This document shows, piece after piece, positions 26,501 through 34,690 of a DNA stretch of 58,295 nt. The notes beneath the pieces are model-generated. The model did not search any database, was not told the origin of the DNA, and saw only the letters and a program-made list of their open reading frames with translations. A program made the translations under genes and the position numbers. Each line of letters begins with the position of its first letter. Positions within the stretch are counted from its first letter, which is position 1. Origin of the DNA: Leucothrix pacifica (GTDB lineage Bacteria; Pseudomonadota; Gammaproteobacteria; Thiotrichales; Thiotrichaceae); assembly GCF_003172875.1 (NCBI RefSeq), contig NZ_QGKM01000018.1, positions 1 through 58,295 of the forward strand, read 5' to 3'.

Positions 26501-26696
26501 CACCGCTTACATCGAAGACAGACTCAACATCAATCACCCGTTCGTTAACAAAAGGATCACGGCTACTTCCGGCTGAACGTGTGCTGCCACCGAGCACTTT
26601 CGGCAATACTTTACCGAGTGATTGGTGCTCAACACCGCGGCTGGCACTGCCTTCTGGCAGAAGAAACTGGATTGAAGATGAGTGTTGATCAGACAT
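20532..26696 (-). CDS. Giant protein: two alpha/beta hydrolases, CHAT domain, helical repeats (2054 aa)
   Basis: Domain order by eye: an unrecognised N-terminus (1-235); a first alpha/beta hydrolase with FIHGTASS (243-250) and nucleophile motif THSRGG (Ser313); a second, LCAT-like hydrolase with YLPGIMGS (609-616), AYDWRQS and AHSMGG (Ser721) and LGTPNNGS; an unrecognised middle (about 1000-1390); a caspase-like CHAT domain (about 1390-1670) with His1524 in AAHGE and Cys1569 in FLNCCH; then a TPR-like helical tail (about 1700-2054). There is no signal peptide or membrane helix. CHAT proteins are often regulated proteases. Joining a protease fold to two lipase-like folds and a helical sensor resembles effector or defence proteins, but no such role is shown. 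It leads an operon with the transglutaminase-like gene. Confidence 0.88.
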   Translation of the reverse strand: MSDQHSSSIQFLLPEGSASRGVEHQSLGKVLPKVLGGSTRSAGSSRDPFVNERVIDVESVFDVSGAARDSEASVSEKTIEDNRLLTLEATDGTTIIIRADKLKADLKRLYPDSAVEPSADGTEQINLNVLQDEEAAARGIGNWIWSTLSVLNIKPDGLVEAAKDKALELLKEKVGEEFENLAHASASWAGAKALMWAIESRLDGEPGLYQWGTQAQIQQKNRVDADNESLVKAAEKKQPILVFIHGTASSTVGSFGKLREGNDEGCWDNLTHGFAGHVYGFEHRTFSESPLENAILLAKTLPKNTTLSLITHSRGGLVGDLLCIAEFTDDMISRFQRKPVLEEDGVNEGRESEENTKLREAISKEERKQLRQLRDILKEKNFTIKRYMRVASPASGTTLLADNLDLFLSSMLSLLNFGIGLIPAVGTVGGATLSAFRRIVLEVAQKRIDPRLIPGIEAMLPSSPMTVLLAQAKRTEGIDMAVIAGDADGDSGGVLKRIAVMMTDWIMFDHFDNDFVVDTQSMRAGLARRNKTREYYAKGQQVNHFRYFERPDTRRALCSWITTDKPQELATFSPIPTDFELKLDEPLEGTVAVDRSAVKLPDDAPIIFYLPGIMGSHLEIAKPEQGKGEGDRVWFDPFDLAAGGIGQIVIDKENVRAEGLFQRYYGDLENHLSQEHEVISFAYDWRQSIRESAAELAKVVKKRIDKIQDQSNRQVCFLAHSMGGLVVRTMIAANPDLWKDIATEHDGYFVMLGTPNNGSHSMVENLMGKGDSVRKLAVLDFHHDLQEIISIIGSFQGTLQLLPRKGFSDTGLQGLDSKHLALENYDQQSTWETLRKYNSDLWFRYKKGKLGSQPTPDDLAEVKALWKLLERQHQEGGFPYANKVSYVFGLDGHTPCGISHKDERLYMHGTVRGDGSVSWDSGRLESLADDRYWYMPVPHSNLTNSSEYFAAITDLLRKGKTTQLSDKPPRTRSSSVASYRYDAGPVLQPGAEDIALSFFGGRPHRNPIPDTTQVLNVSVKATDLRFVQSPLMCGHYVSDSIAGAEHHIDLNLVNGALRQRERLGVYAGEIGTSTIVLNPRTTEDVKRGSGRGAIIVGLGDWNTITADNLTNTVRDGVLQYLLHTSECQTAHADALASNDNKGMTDLKICSLLIGYNSTTHITVAASIEAIVRGVCAANQQYRYKKSKQQPGRAIGNLEFIEFYRDTAITAAYTVRDLPHRLEKDLKQFEARIVPESELQFFKGMRERLSERSTGSGYWSRLMVTDADQLDSQCPAECYESKLVSPIPKQVMDAVKKQMGADKDEDHKGLSHATRPPVVAERLKYVYLSERARAEAINQQRQPGLIEALIKDAISDRYYNEDICRTLFQLMMPVDFKSTMRQTERLLLVLDGYTANLPWEMLQADDEPLAQKVAMVRQLVSTRFRQNVIASTDQNACVIGNPSTAGFLHHFDTNHEPDKDSDGSLTSLTGAVKEAKQVTDTLVNHEYQVEKLYPHQESDPAHHSALDVFNVLFKKPYRILMIAAHGEVNIRSRNDGKLRTGVVLSDGVMLTAAEIGQMEVVPDLVFLNCCHLAKTDGSANASYNRLAYSVSRELIEMGVRCVIAAGWAVDDRAACTFSETFFEQFVGKGIAFGDAVFEARKNTYKMHPNLNTWGAYQAYGDPNYVLKATEDTAYDDSSWMPVAPQELSSQLTSIGVDLEHKTATSEPYSFEELSRNIEQRLAKVPKEWIDRPSTQYQLASLYGSILPEGFAQARQAFQRAIHERDFDKRVPIEAVQNLGNLEAKQAEALSSEAKKLEIEIKQETNEDTKKRLLALKNQNTDESNRLIDQAIERLKGLLNITQEIHELAGMSESNASNGAINTERYALLGSAYKRKAVILSRKQRPSWNKITQMLNLSNEAYRKAEGVSFDYNFDPYAMINHLQLSGLLGEEVKNYRQLVEKAQEASRRSFKKKHSFFAAVMVADAEVALFLLDDLPDDVDRDRDTDEHAERLLCLYKESVQDVPRSNRQFSSAVEQLHYLSDFLKKIKPKGGSSKADNSYKAKVLAAVAVGLGKL

Positions 26697-26965
26697 AGGC
26701 TGTGCGTCTCTTTGTCACATGAGGGGCGGGAACACGGTACTGATTTGCCAAATATAACTAATTATCTGAAGATAATCATTATAAATCGGTCATAAATCAT
26801 CCATAAACGATAACCAAGCTATTCCTCAAGCATAGCTTATTAGCACTCAATATCAAGTCACAGCCATCTCCAATATTAAGTGATCCTGATACGCTTCTGG
26901 TATTCCAACATAAGATGAGCCTGAACGACTGACAACCTGTTCATGATCAGGAGATGAAAACGATC
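26697..26965. other. Upstream region of the CHAT operon
   Basis: These 269 bp lie between the divergent CHAT gene and the decayed transposase. A/T-rich stretches just upstream of 26696 could hold the leftward promoter, but nothing specific can be assigned. The right part may include the end of the insertion element; no terminal inverted repeat was found. Confidence 0.4.
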
Positions 26966-28076
26966 ATGAATCTAGACTCACTGGAAACACTTGAACAGAT
27001 AGAAGAATTCTTGTCAGCCACGCAACCGGTTGCTTTCGGTATCGCCAGTACCAAACCAGACCCGGAGTCGCCGTGAACGTGGCTTGCTAATGCGCTTCAT
27101 GGCACGAGTCAGTGGGTACTAACCCACCCAACTGTAACGATTGATTAAACAGCAACGAGACACAAGTATCATCACTCATCTTCCCGCAAGGAATAGTGGT
27201 TTTAAACGTCAATACACCGATGCGGATGTCCGCCTGCTGGCAAGGGTTGGTAAGTTGTATGGGACACCCAGTGGCGGTGTCACAATTGTATCTGATGCGT
27301 AAGACCAGACACCATCAACTCACCCATACCAAGACGAATCCAACCAAAGTCGCTATCGGAGAACGACGCAAGCCTCATCCTGAGGGGCAACCAGGCAACA
27401 TCCGAATCGATACCGTACATCAGGGCGACCTGGATAAGCAGAAAGGGGGTTACCACATTAATGCCGTTGATGAAGTAACGCAGTTTGAAATATTGGCCAC
27501 GGTGGTGGCTATTAGCGAACGGTTCCTAATGTCTGCGCTTGCACAACTGCTCATTCAGTTTCCCTTTACTCTCAAAGGCTTCCATTCGGATAATGGATCT
27601 AAATATGTCAATTATCAGGTGGCTGAACTATTGGAAAAGCTGCGGATTGAGTTTACTAAGTCTCGCGCTCTTCACTCCAATGACAACGCGCTGGCTGAGA
27701 GTAAAAACGTCACTGTCGTCTGAAAGCTTTATGGGTATGCTCATATACCAAAACACTCGGCAGGCTAGATCTATGCGCTGAATCAACAGGAGGTGTATCG
27801 CTATCTAAACTTCCACCGATCTTGCTACTTTCCTGTCGTTGAGACGGATGAAAAGGGAAACAACGAACGCGGTATCCCTACGAGGCCATGATGACACCGT
27901 ATGAAAAACTCAAGACATTGGAGGGTTGGCAAGGTTATCTAAAAGCCGATATCACTGTAAAACAGCTGGAAGCATTTGCTAATGAAATGACGGATAATGA
28001 AGCGGCCGAGCAATTAGAGAAGGCTCGACGCACTTTATTTAAAACCATTAATGAACAGGAACAGAAAAGGGCTTAA
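26966..28076 (+). pseudogene. Decayed DDE (rve-type) transposase
   Basis: Pieces of one transposase lie in three reading frames: an N-terminal part from ATG 26966 that begins MNLDSLETLEQIEEF and stops at about 27075; a catalytic-core part in 27196-27723 with Asp in RIDTVHQGD, Asp in HSDNG and Glu in LAESKN; and a C-terminal part 27888-28076 ending in EQEQKRA. Frameshifts and at least one deletion separate them. The catalytic triad survives, but the gene cannot give a full protein. I found no terminal inverted repeats or target duplication, so the ends are set by the coding remnant only. Confidence 0.82.
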
Positions 28077-28191
28077 CCGCTGGAACAATCTGGGACTGTT
28101 CAGGATCATTTCTATGTTAGAAAATATTCTCTGAGAATGTTGATATAATGCTGTCCCTATCAGTCAACCATCAGCTTGTAGTAGGTAAAGC

Positions 28192-29766
28192 TCAAGCGTG
28201 ACGCCTTCTTAGTAGCAGCAAGCTGCTAAGCAACGATAATCCCAGCAAGGAAAACCAGTCAATAACACCACCGCCGCCGGTACTGACACCACCATTTCCA
28301 CTACCGCCACCGGTACTAGCATCAGTAACAGTAACGTGAATACGAGCACCAAAGACCGTTCCTGAGGAGTCTTTAATGCTGTACCAAAACACATCAGTAC
28401 CGCGATAACCGCTATCTGCCACATAACGAATTTTGTTATTTACAATCGTCGCTGTTCCATTATCTGGGTTATCCAAAGTATTAAAGGTGATATCAGAGCC
28501 TGTATCATTTCCCATTGCATCAATGTCCAACGCACTACTGGCAGATGCTGTGACATAGTCATCAACCGCAGAAAGGCGTAAATTAATGGGTGGCACGTAG
28601 TCCAGTGATGGATTAACCGTATGCCAGTCACGTGGCACTATCTCATAACTAGACACATGTGCGTCCATATAAGGTGCATCTTCAGAGCGAGGCATGTGAT
28701 AGAAAGATACCCCTACCCACGCGACAATATCTTGTCCCTGAATAGACTCACCATTGACAAATTCATCCAGATTATCAGTAGCGCAGTCGTACACACGCTT
28801 GTTATGAGAGGCAACTTTTTCGCAGCTTTTCGATTTACTGATGTAGATATCGTTTTCTGTGAATGGCTCAAAGCTTGGACCAATCTCACGCTGACCAGAC
28901 TCATTCATACGAATCTCATAGGAAATACTGTGACCCTTGCGGTTTGTTGAGTCACCATCCTTGATCAACCAACTACGCATGGTGGTTGGATTGACTGAGC
29001 GCGCGACTTCATTGTTAAAAGAAGTCATTTGTCGGTAACGCTTTCCGGCATACTCACTGTAGTTGATTTCTTGCACCTGATCATTAGATCCAGATCCATT
29101 CAAGTCAAAGTCCAGACGCCAGTAAAAGTTGTGCATGTGAGACAAGCCGATACTTGACGTGCCCGCGATTAACCAACCGTGTTGTTCCGCACTGGCACCA
29201 CCGTAACGCTGCAAAGCCCCCGTCGCAATGATCGAAGGAACAATGCGGCCATCTGAATAAAAACGCCACTCCGCTGCGTACAAATATTCACCCACACGGG
29301 ATACGCTAAACACTTTCAGCATATGCAGGTCCTGTCTGACTTCATTATGACGGTAAGCAGAGCCATCCTTACTCATTGAGCGGCAAATAGCTGCTTTTGA
29401 ATTGTAGTAGCTACGCGTTCCACCAACACAGTCGCCTGCGCTCAGCGATAACAGGTTTTCATCACCCAAACCATAATCAGATACATCGTGATAGCGAGCG
29501 CCGTTATCATCATATGGCACATGTATTTGTGCGACGGATGCATCATAAAGCACCATACGGCGGGAGTCGTCTTTAGGTGTGTAGTGAATATTGTGATAAC
29601 GGACACCCTGTGCAGCATCATGGGTCCAGCACATATCCCAGCGAGTACCGTTGGGCATCGTCTGATCGATATAGTATTCATCTGCGCAGAACTCAGCTGC
29701 ACTCACCTTAGACACTGATAATATCGACAAGAGAATACAGGCTACCGCCAATAACTTTTTATTCAT
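28192..29766 (-). CDS. Secreted copper amine oxidase homologue with C-terminal membrane anchor (524 aa)
   Basis: A signal peptide (about 1-24) precedes a copper amine oxidase-like catalytic domain (about 30-390). Copper-ligand candidates are His210 and His212 in SHMHN and His357 in FYHMPRSED. The topaquinone site, normally Asn-Tyr-Asp/Glu, reads Glu160-Tyr161-Leu162 in VGEYLYAAEW, so cofactor formation is uncertain. A cadherin/Ig-like repeat (about 400-482), a Gly-rich linker and a hydrophobic segment with RRR (about 486-522) follow; this tail matches the GlyGly-CTERM type removed by rhombosortase. Start 29766 is chosen because the signal peptide begins there. The gene stands alone. Possible roles are amine oxidation at the cell surface or a non-enzymatic derivative. 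Confidence 0.75.
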   Translation of the reverse strand: MNKKLLAVACILLSILSVSKVSAAEFCADEYYIDQTMPNGTRWDMCWTHDAAQGVRYHNIHYTPKDDSRRMVLYDASVAQIHVPYDDNGARYHDVSDYGLGDENLLSLSAGDCVGGTRSYYNSKAAICRSMSKDGSAYRHNEVRQDLHMLKVFSVSRVGEYLYAAEWRFYSDGRIVPSIIATGALQRYGGASAEQHGWLIAGTSSIGLSHMHNFYWRLDFDLNGSGSNDQVQEINYSEYAGKRYRQMTSFNNEVARSVNPTTMRSWLIKDGDSTNRKGHSISYEIRMNESGQREIGPSFEPFTENDIYISKSKSCEKVASHNKRVYDCATDNLDEFVNGESIQGQDIVAWVGVSFYHMPRSEDAPYMDAHVSSYEIVPRDWHTVNPSLDYVPPINLRLSAVDDYVTASASSALDIDAMGNDTGSDITFNTLDNPDNGTATIVNNKIRYVADSGYRGTDVFWYSIKDSSGTVFGARIHVTVTDASTGGGSGNGGVSTGGGGVIDWFSLLGLSLLSSLLLLRRRHA

Positions 29767-30334
29767 TTTGTTCACCGCGCATACCAATCGGTTTGTTATG
29801 AGTATTTATTATTTGGGATAGTTTTGATCAAGTAACGCGCAGAGCGGATTAAGGGAAGACCGTGCCCGATGATCGGCGAGAGTCAACTGAAGTGCCATAA
29901 AAAAACGCGACATAATGACCGAATTCCTTTCCATCATTGATGCCGCGTAAAAATCACTCAGTTAACTAGTTTTAGGGGGGATGAGTGAAACATTACTATC
30001 TAATCTACAAATTTAGTATAGTGTAAAATGGTGCATTCGATATTAAATATCGGTAAGCATGACACGCCTGTCATACATTAATCAAAACGACAATTACACA
30101 CCATAGATTTGACGCGTTAATGCGGTCGGTATGCTTTGATTTTCGTGACGCCAGATTTAAGAAGACAGGCTGCATATGATTGACTTATAAGACCTTTATC
30201 GAAAAATAACAGCTACTGATTTTTCTGATCTAATGGCTCAAAGTGAGAATACAATTTGTTCATTGACCTGCGTCACTAATTTAACGTCGGCTCGCTCATT
30301 AAGTTGACTTATTATGTCAGTCATTTAGCGCATA
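29767..30334. other. Intergenic region with one dyad
   Basis: No gene can be supported in these 568 bp. The dyad ATGACA-CGCC-TGTCAT at 30059-30074 resembles an operator. The part next to 29766 should contain the promoter of the amine oxidase gene, which is not assignable by eye. Confidence 0.4.
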
Positions 30335-30859
30335 TTATGTACCACAACTCGTTCTAAACGTTGCCCGACTGTTATCAGCAAATGTTGTAGTGACAGGGGC
30401 TGTTCCATCAATCGCCAACTCAACCTCGCCACCGCTCACCTCAGACCCTGAAACGATAATCATGCCGCGATCACTCACCGTCAGCGTGTCGTCGACGTCA
30501 ATCGTAAAACTTGCCTGTTCATTCGTTTTCAAGGATTTAATCGCGACTGACAAACTAGAATCTCCATCTTTAACGCTGGTTCCGGGGGCAAGTCTCAAAC
30601 TTCCTTCAGTCACCTCAAAAGGCTGAAATACCTCAACCCCGGCACCTGAACCCGTGATATCAAAAATTAATTTACCCTGACTGGTTGATAGATCAAACGT
30701 TACCGTTAAGGCATTGAGGTCACATTCGCCCTGGTTGGTAATAATAAAGCGGTCTTTAGGAGCACCTTCGGAAAAGTAAACGTCAACATTCGCCTGAGCT
30801 GCAGATACTGCGCAGAATACCGATAAACTCATTACACTGCTTAGAATAGTTCTGATCAT
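30335..30859 (-). CDS. Secreted protein resembling aggregation factor core protein (174 aa)
   Basis: The first 24 residues form a signal peptide ending near AAQA. The mature part begins VDVYFSEGAPKDRF, is beta-rich, and contains GAGVEVFQPFEV and a FTIDVDDTL segment. This pattern recalls bacterial proteins annotated as aggregation factor core (MAFp3-like), which are small extracellular proteins of unknown function. Start 30859 is chosen because AAGGAG lies eight bases upstream; an earlier in-frame ATG has no such site. Two cysteines (in GECDL and near the C-terminus) could form a disulfide. Role in cell-surface adhesion is inference. Confidence 0.65.
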   Translation of the reverse strand: MIRTILSSVMSLSVFCAVSAAQANVDVYFSEGAPKDRFIITNQGECDLNALTVTFDLSTSQGKLIFDITGSGAGVEVFQPFEVTEGSLRLAPGTSVKDGDSSLSVAIKSLKTNEQASFTIDVDDTLTVSDRGMIIVSGSEVSGGEVELAIDGTAPVTTTFADNSRATFRTSCGT

Positions 30860-31036
30860 TGGATATACTCCTTTACTTGGTGAATACACTCATAATAGCT
30901 GCAACGCAGTCCTGCCACTAATGCACGGGAATACAAAGGGTTAAACAAGCAATATGACTCGTAAATAGTTTGCGCCATTCATATAAACAGGCGCAGGATA
31001 AAATAGATCGGGGATGATGCCACTAAATTGCGGGCA

Positions 31037-31063
31037 CAAAAAAACCAGCATGACGCTGGTTTT
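31037..31063 (-). terminator. Intrinsic terminator of tRNA-Leu
   Basis: Stem ACCAGC (31044-31049) with GCTGGT (31055-31060) and, read leftward, a T-run of seven. It lies just downstream of the leftward tRNA gene. Confidence 0.8.
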
Positions 31064-31069
31064 AGAATG

Positions 31070-31156
31070 TGGTGCCGAAGAGAGGACTTGAACCTCCACG
31101 GGCCAAAGCCCACCAGCACCTGAAGCTGGCGCGTCTACCAATTCCGCCACTTCGGC
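31070..31156 (-). tRNA. tRNA-Leu (anticodon CAG)
   Basis: The leftward strand begins GCCGAAGTGGCGGAATTGGT and ends CTTCGGCA followed by an encoded CCA. The 7-bp acceptor stem pairs perfectly, the anticodon loop TTCAGGT gives CAG, a long class II variable arm is present and the T-arm has GTTCAAGTC. It reads CUG codons. An intrinsic terminator follows. Confidence 0.97.
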
Positions 31157-31239
31157 AAGTGGTGTAGAATCCTCGTCTCAACGAGAGCGCGCAATTTACA
31201 ACTCCATTCAAATTTTGTCAACGGAATAATTACAGATAA

Positions 31240-32319
31240 ATGACAACCAAACATCTCTTAGTGGACCTATCCAGCCACGGCTTTGGCCACTTTGCACAAA
31301 CCTCGATGGTGATGAATGCACTACACCGCTTAAATCTGCCTATACGGGTTACGCTACGCAGTACGCTACCTGAAAAAATCATTCAGGAACGTCTTGAAAT
31401 GCCGGTCACCGTCATTAATCATGCCTTAGATATTGGCATGGCAATGCACAATGCTGTGGACGTTGATGCAAAAGCATCTTATGCTTATTACGATTCATTT
31501 CATCAGGATTATGAACAAGCCGTTAAAGCTGAGGTCATAGCACTAAAAGAAATTCAACCCGACCTGCTATTAGCAAACGTCCCCTATGTCTCCCTCTCTG
31601 CAGCCGCTGAACTGGATATTCCATCAGTTGCGATGTGCTCATTAAATTGGGCTGAGATATTCGAAGGTTTCTGCGAATCATATAATCATTCCGAACGCAT
31701 TATCAGCGATATCCGTCAGGCTTATTCTAAGGCTGTGCATTTTTTAACAGTGACACCGTCGATGCCGATGACGGGACTGAATAATCTTCGCCCCGTACCG
31801 CCGATTACTCACTACGGCAAGAAACAAACGGATGTATTGAGGCAGTTGGTAAATAATGCTGATGCTCGATTTGTCATGGTTAATTTAGGCGGTATACCTA
31901 CCCAATTTAGTACAGAGCAATGGCCAGTGCTAGATAATGTGTATTGGGTTGTTGGTTCAGGCATCCAGTCAGACCGCAAGGATGTACTCTCGCAGGATAC
32001 TATCGCCCTGCCCTTTATTGATTTGTTATCTAGCTGTCATACGGTACTCACAAAAACAGGTTACGGTATGTTGGTAGAAGCAACCGTTAACAAAGTGCCC
32101 GTAGTGTGTATTGAGCGCGGTAACTGGCCAGAAGAACCAGCATTATTTGATTGGGTACGCCAACAGGGTTACTTAGAAACCATTCGAATGCGTGATCTTG
32201 AAACAGGCAATTTCGCGGCCGAGGTTGAGCAATCCTTGCATACAGTCTGGCAAAAACCGCCAGCACAGAGTAATGGCGCTGAAGTCGCTGCCTCGCTAAT
32301 TAGCGAGTATTTAAAATAA
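31240..32319 (+). CDS. Glycosyltransferase-like protein (359 aa)
   Basis: A GT-B-like protein. The N-terminal domain starts with the glycine-rich turn DLSSHGFGHFAQ (9-20), typical of MurG/UGT-like enzymes. The C-terminal half has a VNLGGIP segment and a later TKTGYGMLVEA with downstream Glu residues, where such enzymes bind the nucleotide sugar. It also resembles the N-terminal domain of L-arabinokinase-like proteins. There is no membrane segment. It lies between tRNA-Leu and rnr with 73 bp to the latter. Substrate and pathway are unknown. Confidence 0.65.
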   Translation: MTTKHLLVDLSSHGFGHFAQTSMVMNALHRLNLPIRVTLRSTLPEKIIQERLEMPVTVINHALDIGMAMHNAVDVDAKASYAYYDSFHQDYEQAVKAEVIALKEIQPDLLLANVPYVSLSAAAELDIPSVAMCSLNWAEIFEGFCESYNHSERIISDIRQAYSKAVHFLTVTPSMPMTGLNNLRPVPPITHYGKKQTDVLRQLVNNADARFVMVNLGGIPTQFSTEQWPVLDNVYWVVGSGIQSDRKDVLSQDTIALPFIDLLSSCHTVLTKTGYGMLVEATVNKVPVVCIERGNWPEEPALFDWVRQQGYLETIRMRDLETGNFAAEVEQSLHTVWQKPPAQSNGAEVAASLISEYLK

Positions 32320-32392
32320 CGGGGAAAAACATACCCTGATCAAAGATTTGCAGTAGAATGCATGTCTCAATAAATAGGATAAAAACATAATT

Positions 32393-34690
32393 TTGAAATA
32401 TAAAGACCCACATAAAGCCAGAGAAGCAGAAAATTACGAGCGCCCGATTGCGAGCCGTGAGTTAATTCTGAAGGTACTAACCGATAGCAGCGCGCCACTG
32501 GGCTTCGCTGATCTGGCTGATCAACTAGACATTGAAGATCCCGATCAACGGGACGCACTAAAGTACCGTCTTCGCGCGATGGAGCGTGACGGACAAATTA
32601 TATTTAATCGCCGCAAACAGTATTTGCCGGTGAGTAAAGCGGATCTTATCTCCGGCCGCGTTAGCGGACACCCTGACGGTTTCGGATTCTTGATCCCTGA
32701 TGATGGCAGTGATGATTTATTCCTGCATGCCAAACAAATGCGCAAGTTAATGCATGGCGACAAGGCTTTGTGCAGTGTTACCGGCGTAGACAAGAAAGGT
32801 CGTCGCGAAGGCGCGGTGATTGAGGTTTTAGAACACAATACAGAGCAAGTCGTCGGACGCTATTTTGTGCGCGGCGGCATCGGCTTTGTTGAGCCAGATA
32901 ATAAACGCATCACCTCTGATGTACTGATTCCACCGGGTAATAACGGCAAAGCGAAGCATGGCCAGATTGTCAGCGCCGCGATCATTGAACACCCGACTAA
33001 TCGTCAGCAGGCCATTGGTAAGGTTGTTGAGATTCTGGGTGAGCACATGGCACCGGGCATGGAAATCGACATTGCCCTACGTTCTCACGATCTGCCGCAT
33101 GAGTGGAATGATGAGATTCGTCAGGAAACGCTGAAACTAGGCGATGAGGCGACCGAAGCAGATAAACAAGGACGCGTTGATTACCGCAATATACCTTTAG
33201 TGACTATCGACGGTGAGGACTCTCGCGATTTTGATGACGCAGTCTACGTGGAGCGTAAAGGTGATAACTGGAAACTGGTGGTTGCCATTGCTGACGTATC
33301 TCATTACGTACCAGTTGGCAGTGCATTGGATCAGGAGGCCTGGAATCGCGGCACCTCGGTGTATTTCCCAGCGCAAGTGATTCCGATGTTGCCGGAAGAA
33401 ATCTCAAATGGCCTATGCTCACTGAACCCAAGTGTTGATCGTTTGTGCATGGTATGTGAGGCGATCATTGATGAAGATGGTGACATATTAAGCTATGAGT
33501 TTAAGGAAGGAGTAATGCATTCTGCGGCGCGTCTGACCTATACCAAAGTCGCAGCAATGCTAGTGGACAAAGACCCTGAACTTCGTACTGAGTACGAAGA
33601 ATTATTGCCTCACTTAGAAGAGTTATATGCGCTTTACAAAGCGCTAAGACGTGCGCGCGACGTACGTGGGTCGATTGATTTTGAAACCACTGAAACCAAG
33701 ATTGAATTTGGTAAGGACCGTAAGATTCAGTCGATTAAACCGACTGAGCGTAACGATGCACATAAGGTAATTGAAGAGTGCATGATTGCAGCCAATGTGT
33801 GTGCCGCACGTTATCTCAAGAAACACCGTATCCCTGCCCTGCACCGTGTGCATCCTCAACCTGATATTGAGAGTCTGGAGAAAGTACGCGAGTTTTTAAG
33901 TGGTATTGGTTTAAGTCTGGGTGGCGGCGTTGAGCCTGAGCCTAAGGACTATGCAAAGCTGCTGGCGAGTGTACAAGGCCGTGCTGATGCTGATTTGATT
34001 CAAACCGTATTATTACGCAGTTTGTCACGGGCGATGTATAGTCCGGTCAGTACAGAAAAACCTGAAGCGGCGCGTCACTTTGGTCTGGCGCAAAAGGATT
34101 ATGCTCACTTTACCTCTCCGATTCGTCGTTACCCTGATTTATTGGTGCATCGCGCGATTCGTCACTTGATTCGCGGTGGTAGCGCAGCAGACTACACCTA
34201 TTCGCCGGTGGATATGGCAGAGATGGGTGAGCACTGCTCGATGACAGAACGCCGTGCGGATGACGCAACCCGCGATGTTATGGCTTGGCTGAAGGCTGAG
34301 TACATGATGGATAAAGTTGGCGAAGTATTTGGTGGGTTTATTACCGCAGTCACTGGCTTTGGTTTATTCGTTGAGCTAACGGATATTTACGTGGAAGGCT
34401 TGGTACATGTCACCTCGCTAAAAAGTGATTACTACCGCTTTGACCCGATGTTGCATCGTTTGACCGGTGAAAGTTCGGGCCGTAGTTTCCGCTTGGGTGA
34501 TCCGATTACGGTACAGGTAGCACGGGTTGATCTGGATGAGCGCAAGATTGACTTTACCCTGCCGGGCGCTGACGGTAGCAAAGGCGAAAAGCCACCGAAG
34601 AAGTCAAAGTCCAAGAAATCCAAATCTGACGGAAAGCGAACTAAGTCTGATGGCAAGAAGCCACCTAAACGTAAGAAACGCAAATCATGA
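32393..34690 (+). CDS. rnr: Ribonuclease R (765 aa)
   Basis: A processive 3'-5' exoribonuclease of the RNB family, acting in decay of structured RNA and in quality control. The N-terminal helix-turn-helix-like region (about 20-80) and cold-shock domains precede the RNB catalytic domain. That domain has the signature DGEDSRDFDDAVYVE with the catalytic Asp residues, and HFTSPIRRYPDLLVHR. An S1 domain follows (GGFITAVTGFGLFVELTDIYVEGLVHV), and the tail is a Lys-rich segment of about 35 residues, as usual for RNase R. The start is a TTG with AGGAT upstream; no in-frame ATG is near. It overlaps rlmB by ATGA. Confidence 0.96.
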   Translation: MKYKDPHKAREAENYERPIASRELILKVLTDSSAPLGFADLADQLDIEDPDQRDALKYRLRAMERDGQIIFNRRKQYLPVSKADLISGRVSGHPDGFGFLIPDDGSDDLFLHAKQMRKLMHGDKALCSVTGVDKKGRREGAVIEVLEHNTEQVVGRYFVRGGIGFVEPDNKRITSDVLIPPGNNGKAKHGQIVSAAIIEHPTNRQQAIGKVVEILGEHMAPGMEIDIALRSHDLPHEWNDEIRQETLKLGDEATEADKQGRVDYRNIPLVTIDGEDSRDFDDAVYVERKGDNWKLVVAIADVSHYVPVGSALDQEAWNRGTSVYFPAQVIPMLPEEISNGLCSLNPSVDRLCMVCEAIIDEDGDILSYEFKEGVMHSAARLTYTKVAAMLVDKDPELRTEYEELLPHLEELYALYKALRRARDVRGSIDFETTETKIEFGKDRKIQSIKPTERNDAHKVIEECMIAANVCAARYLKKHRIPALHRVHPQPDIESLEKVREFLSGIGLSLGGGVEPEPKDYAKLLASVQGRADADLIQTVLLRSLSRAMYSPVSTEKPEAARHFGLAQKDYAHFTSPIRRYPDLLVHRAIRHLIRGGSAADYTYSPVDMAEMGEHCSMTERRADDATRDVMAWLKAEYMMDKVGEVFGGFITAVTGFGLFVELTDIYVEGLVHVTSLKSDYYRFDPMLHRLTGESSGRSFRLGDPITVQVARVDLDERKIDFTLPGADGSKGEKPPKKSKSKKSKSDGKRTKSDGKKPPKRKKRKS

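Noticed and set aside
30941-31150. Leftward open frame of 69 codons
   Set aside because: It is the tRNA-Leu gene and its terminator read as protein.
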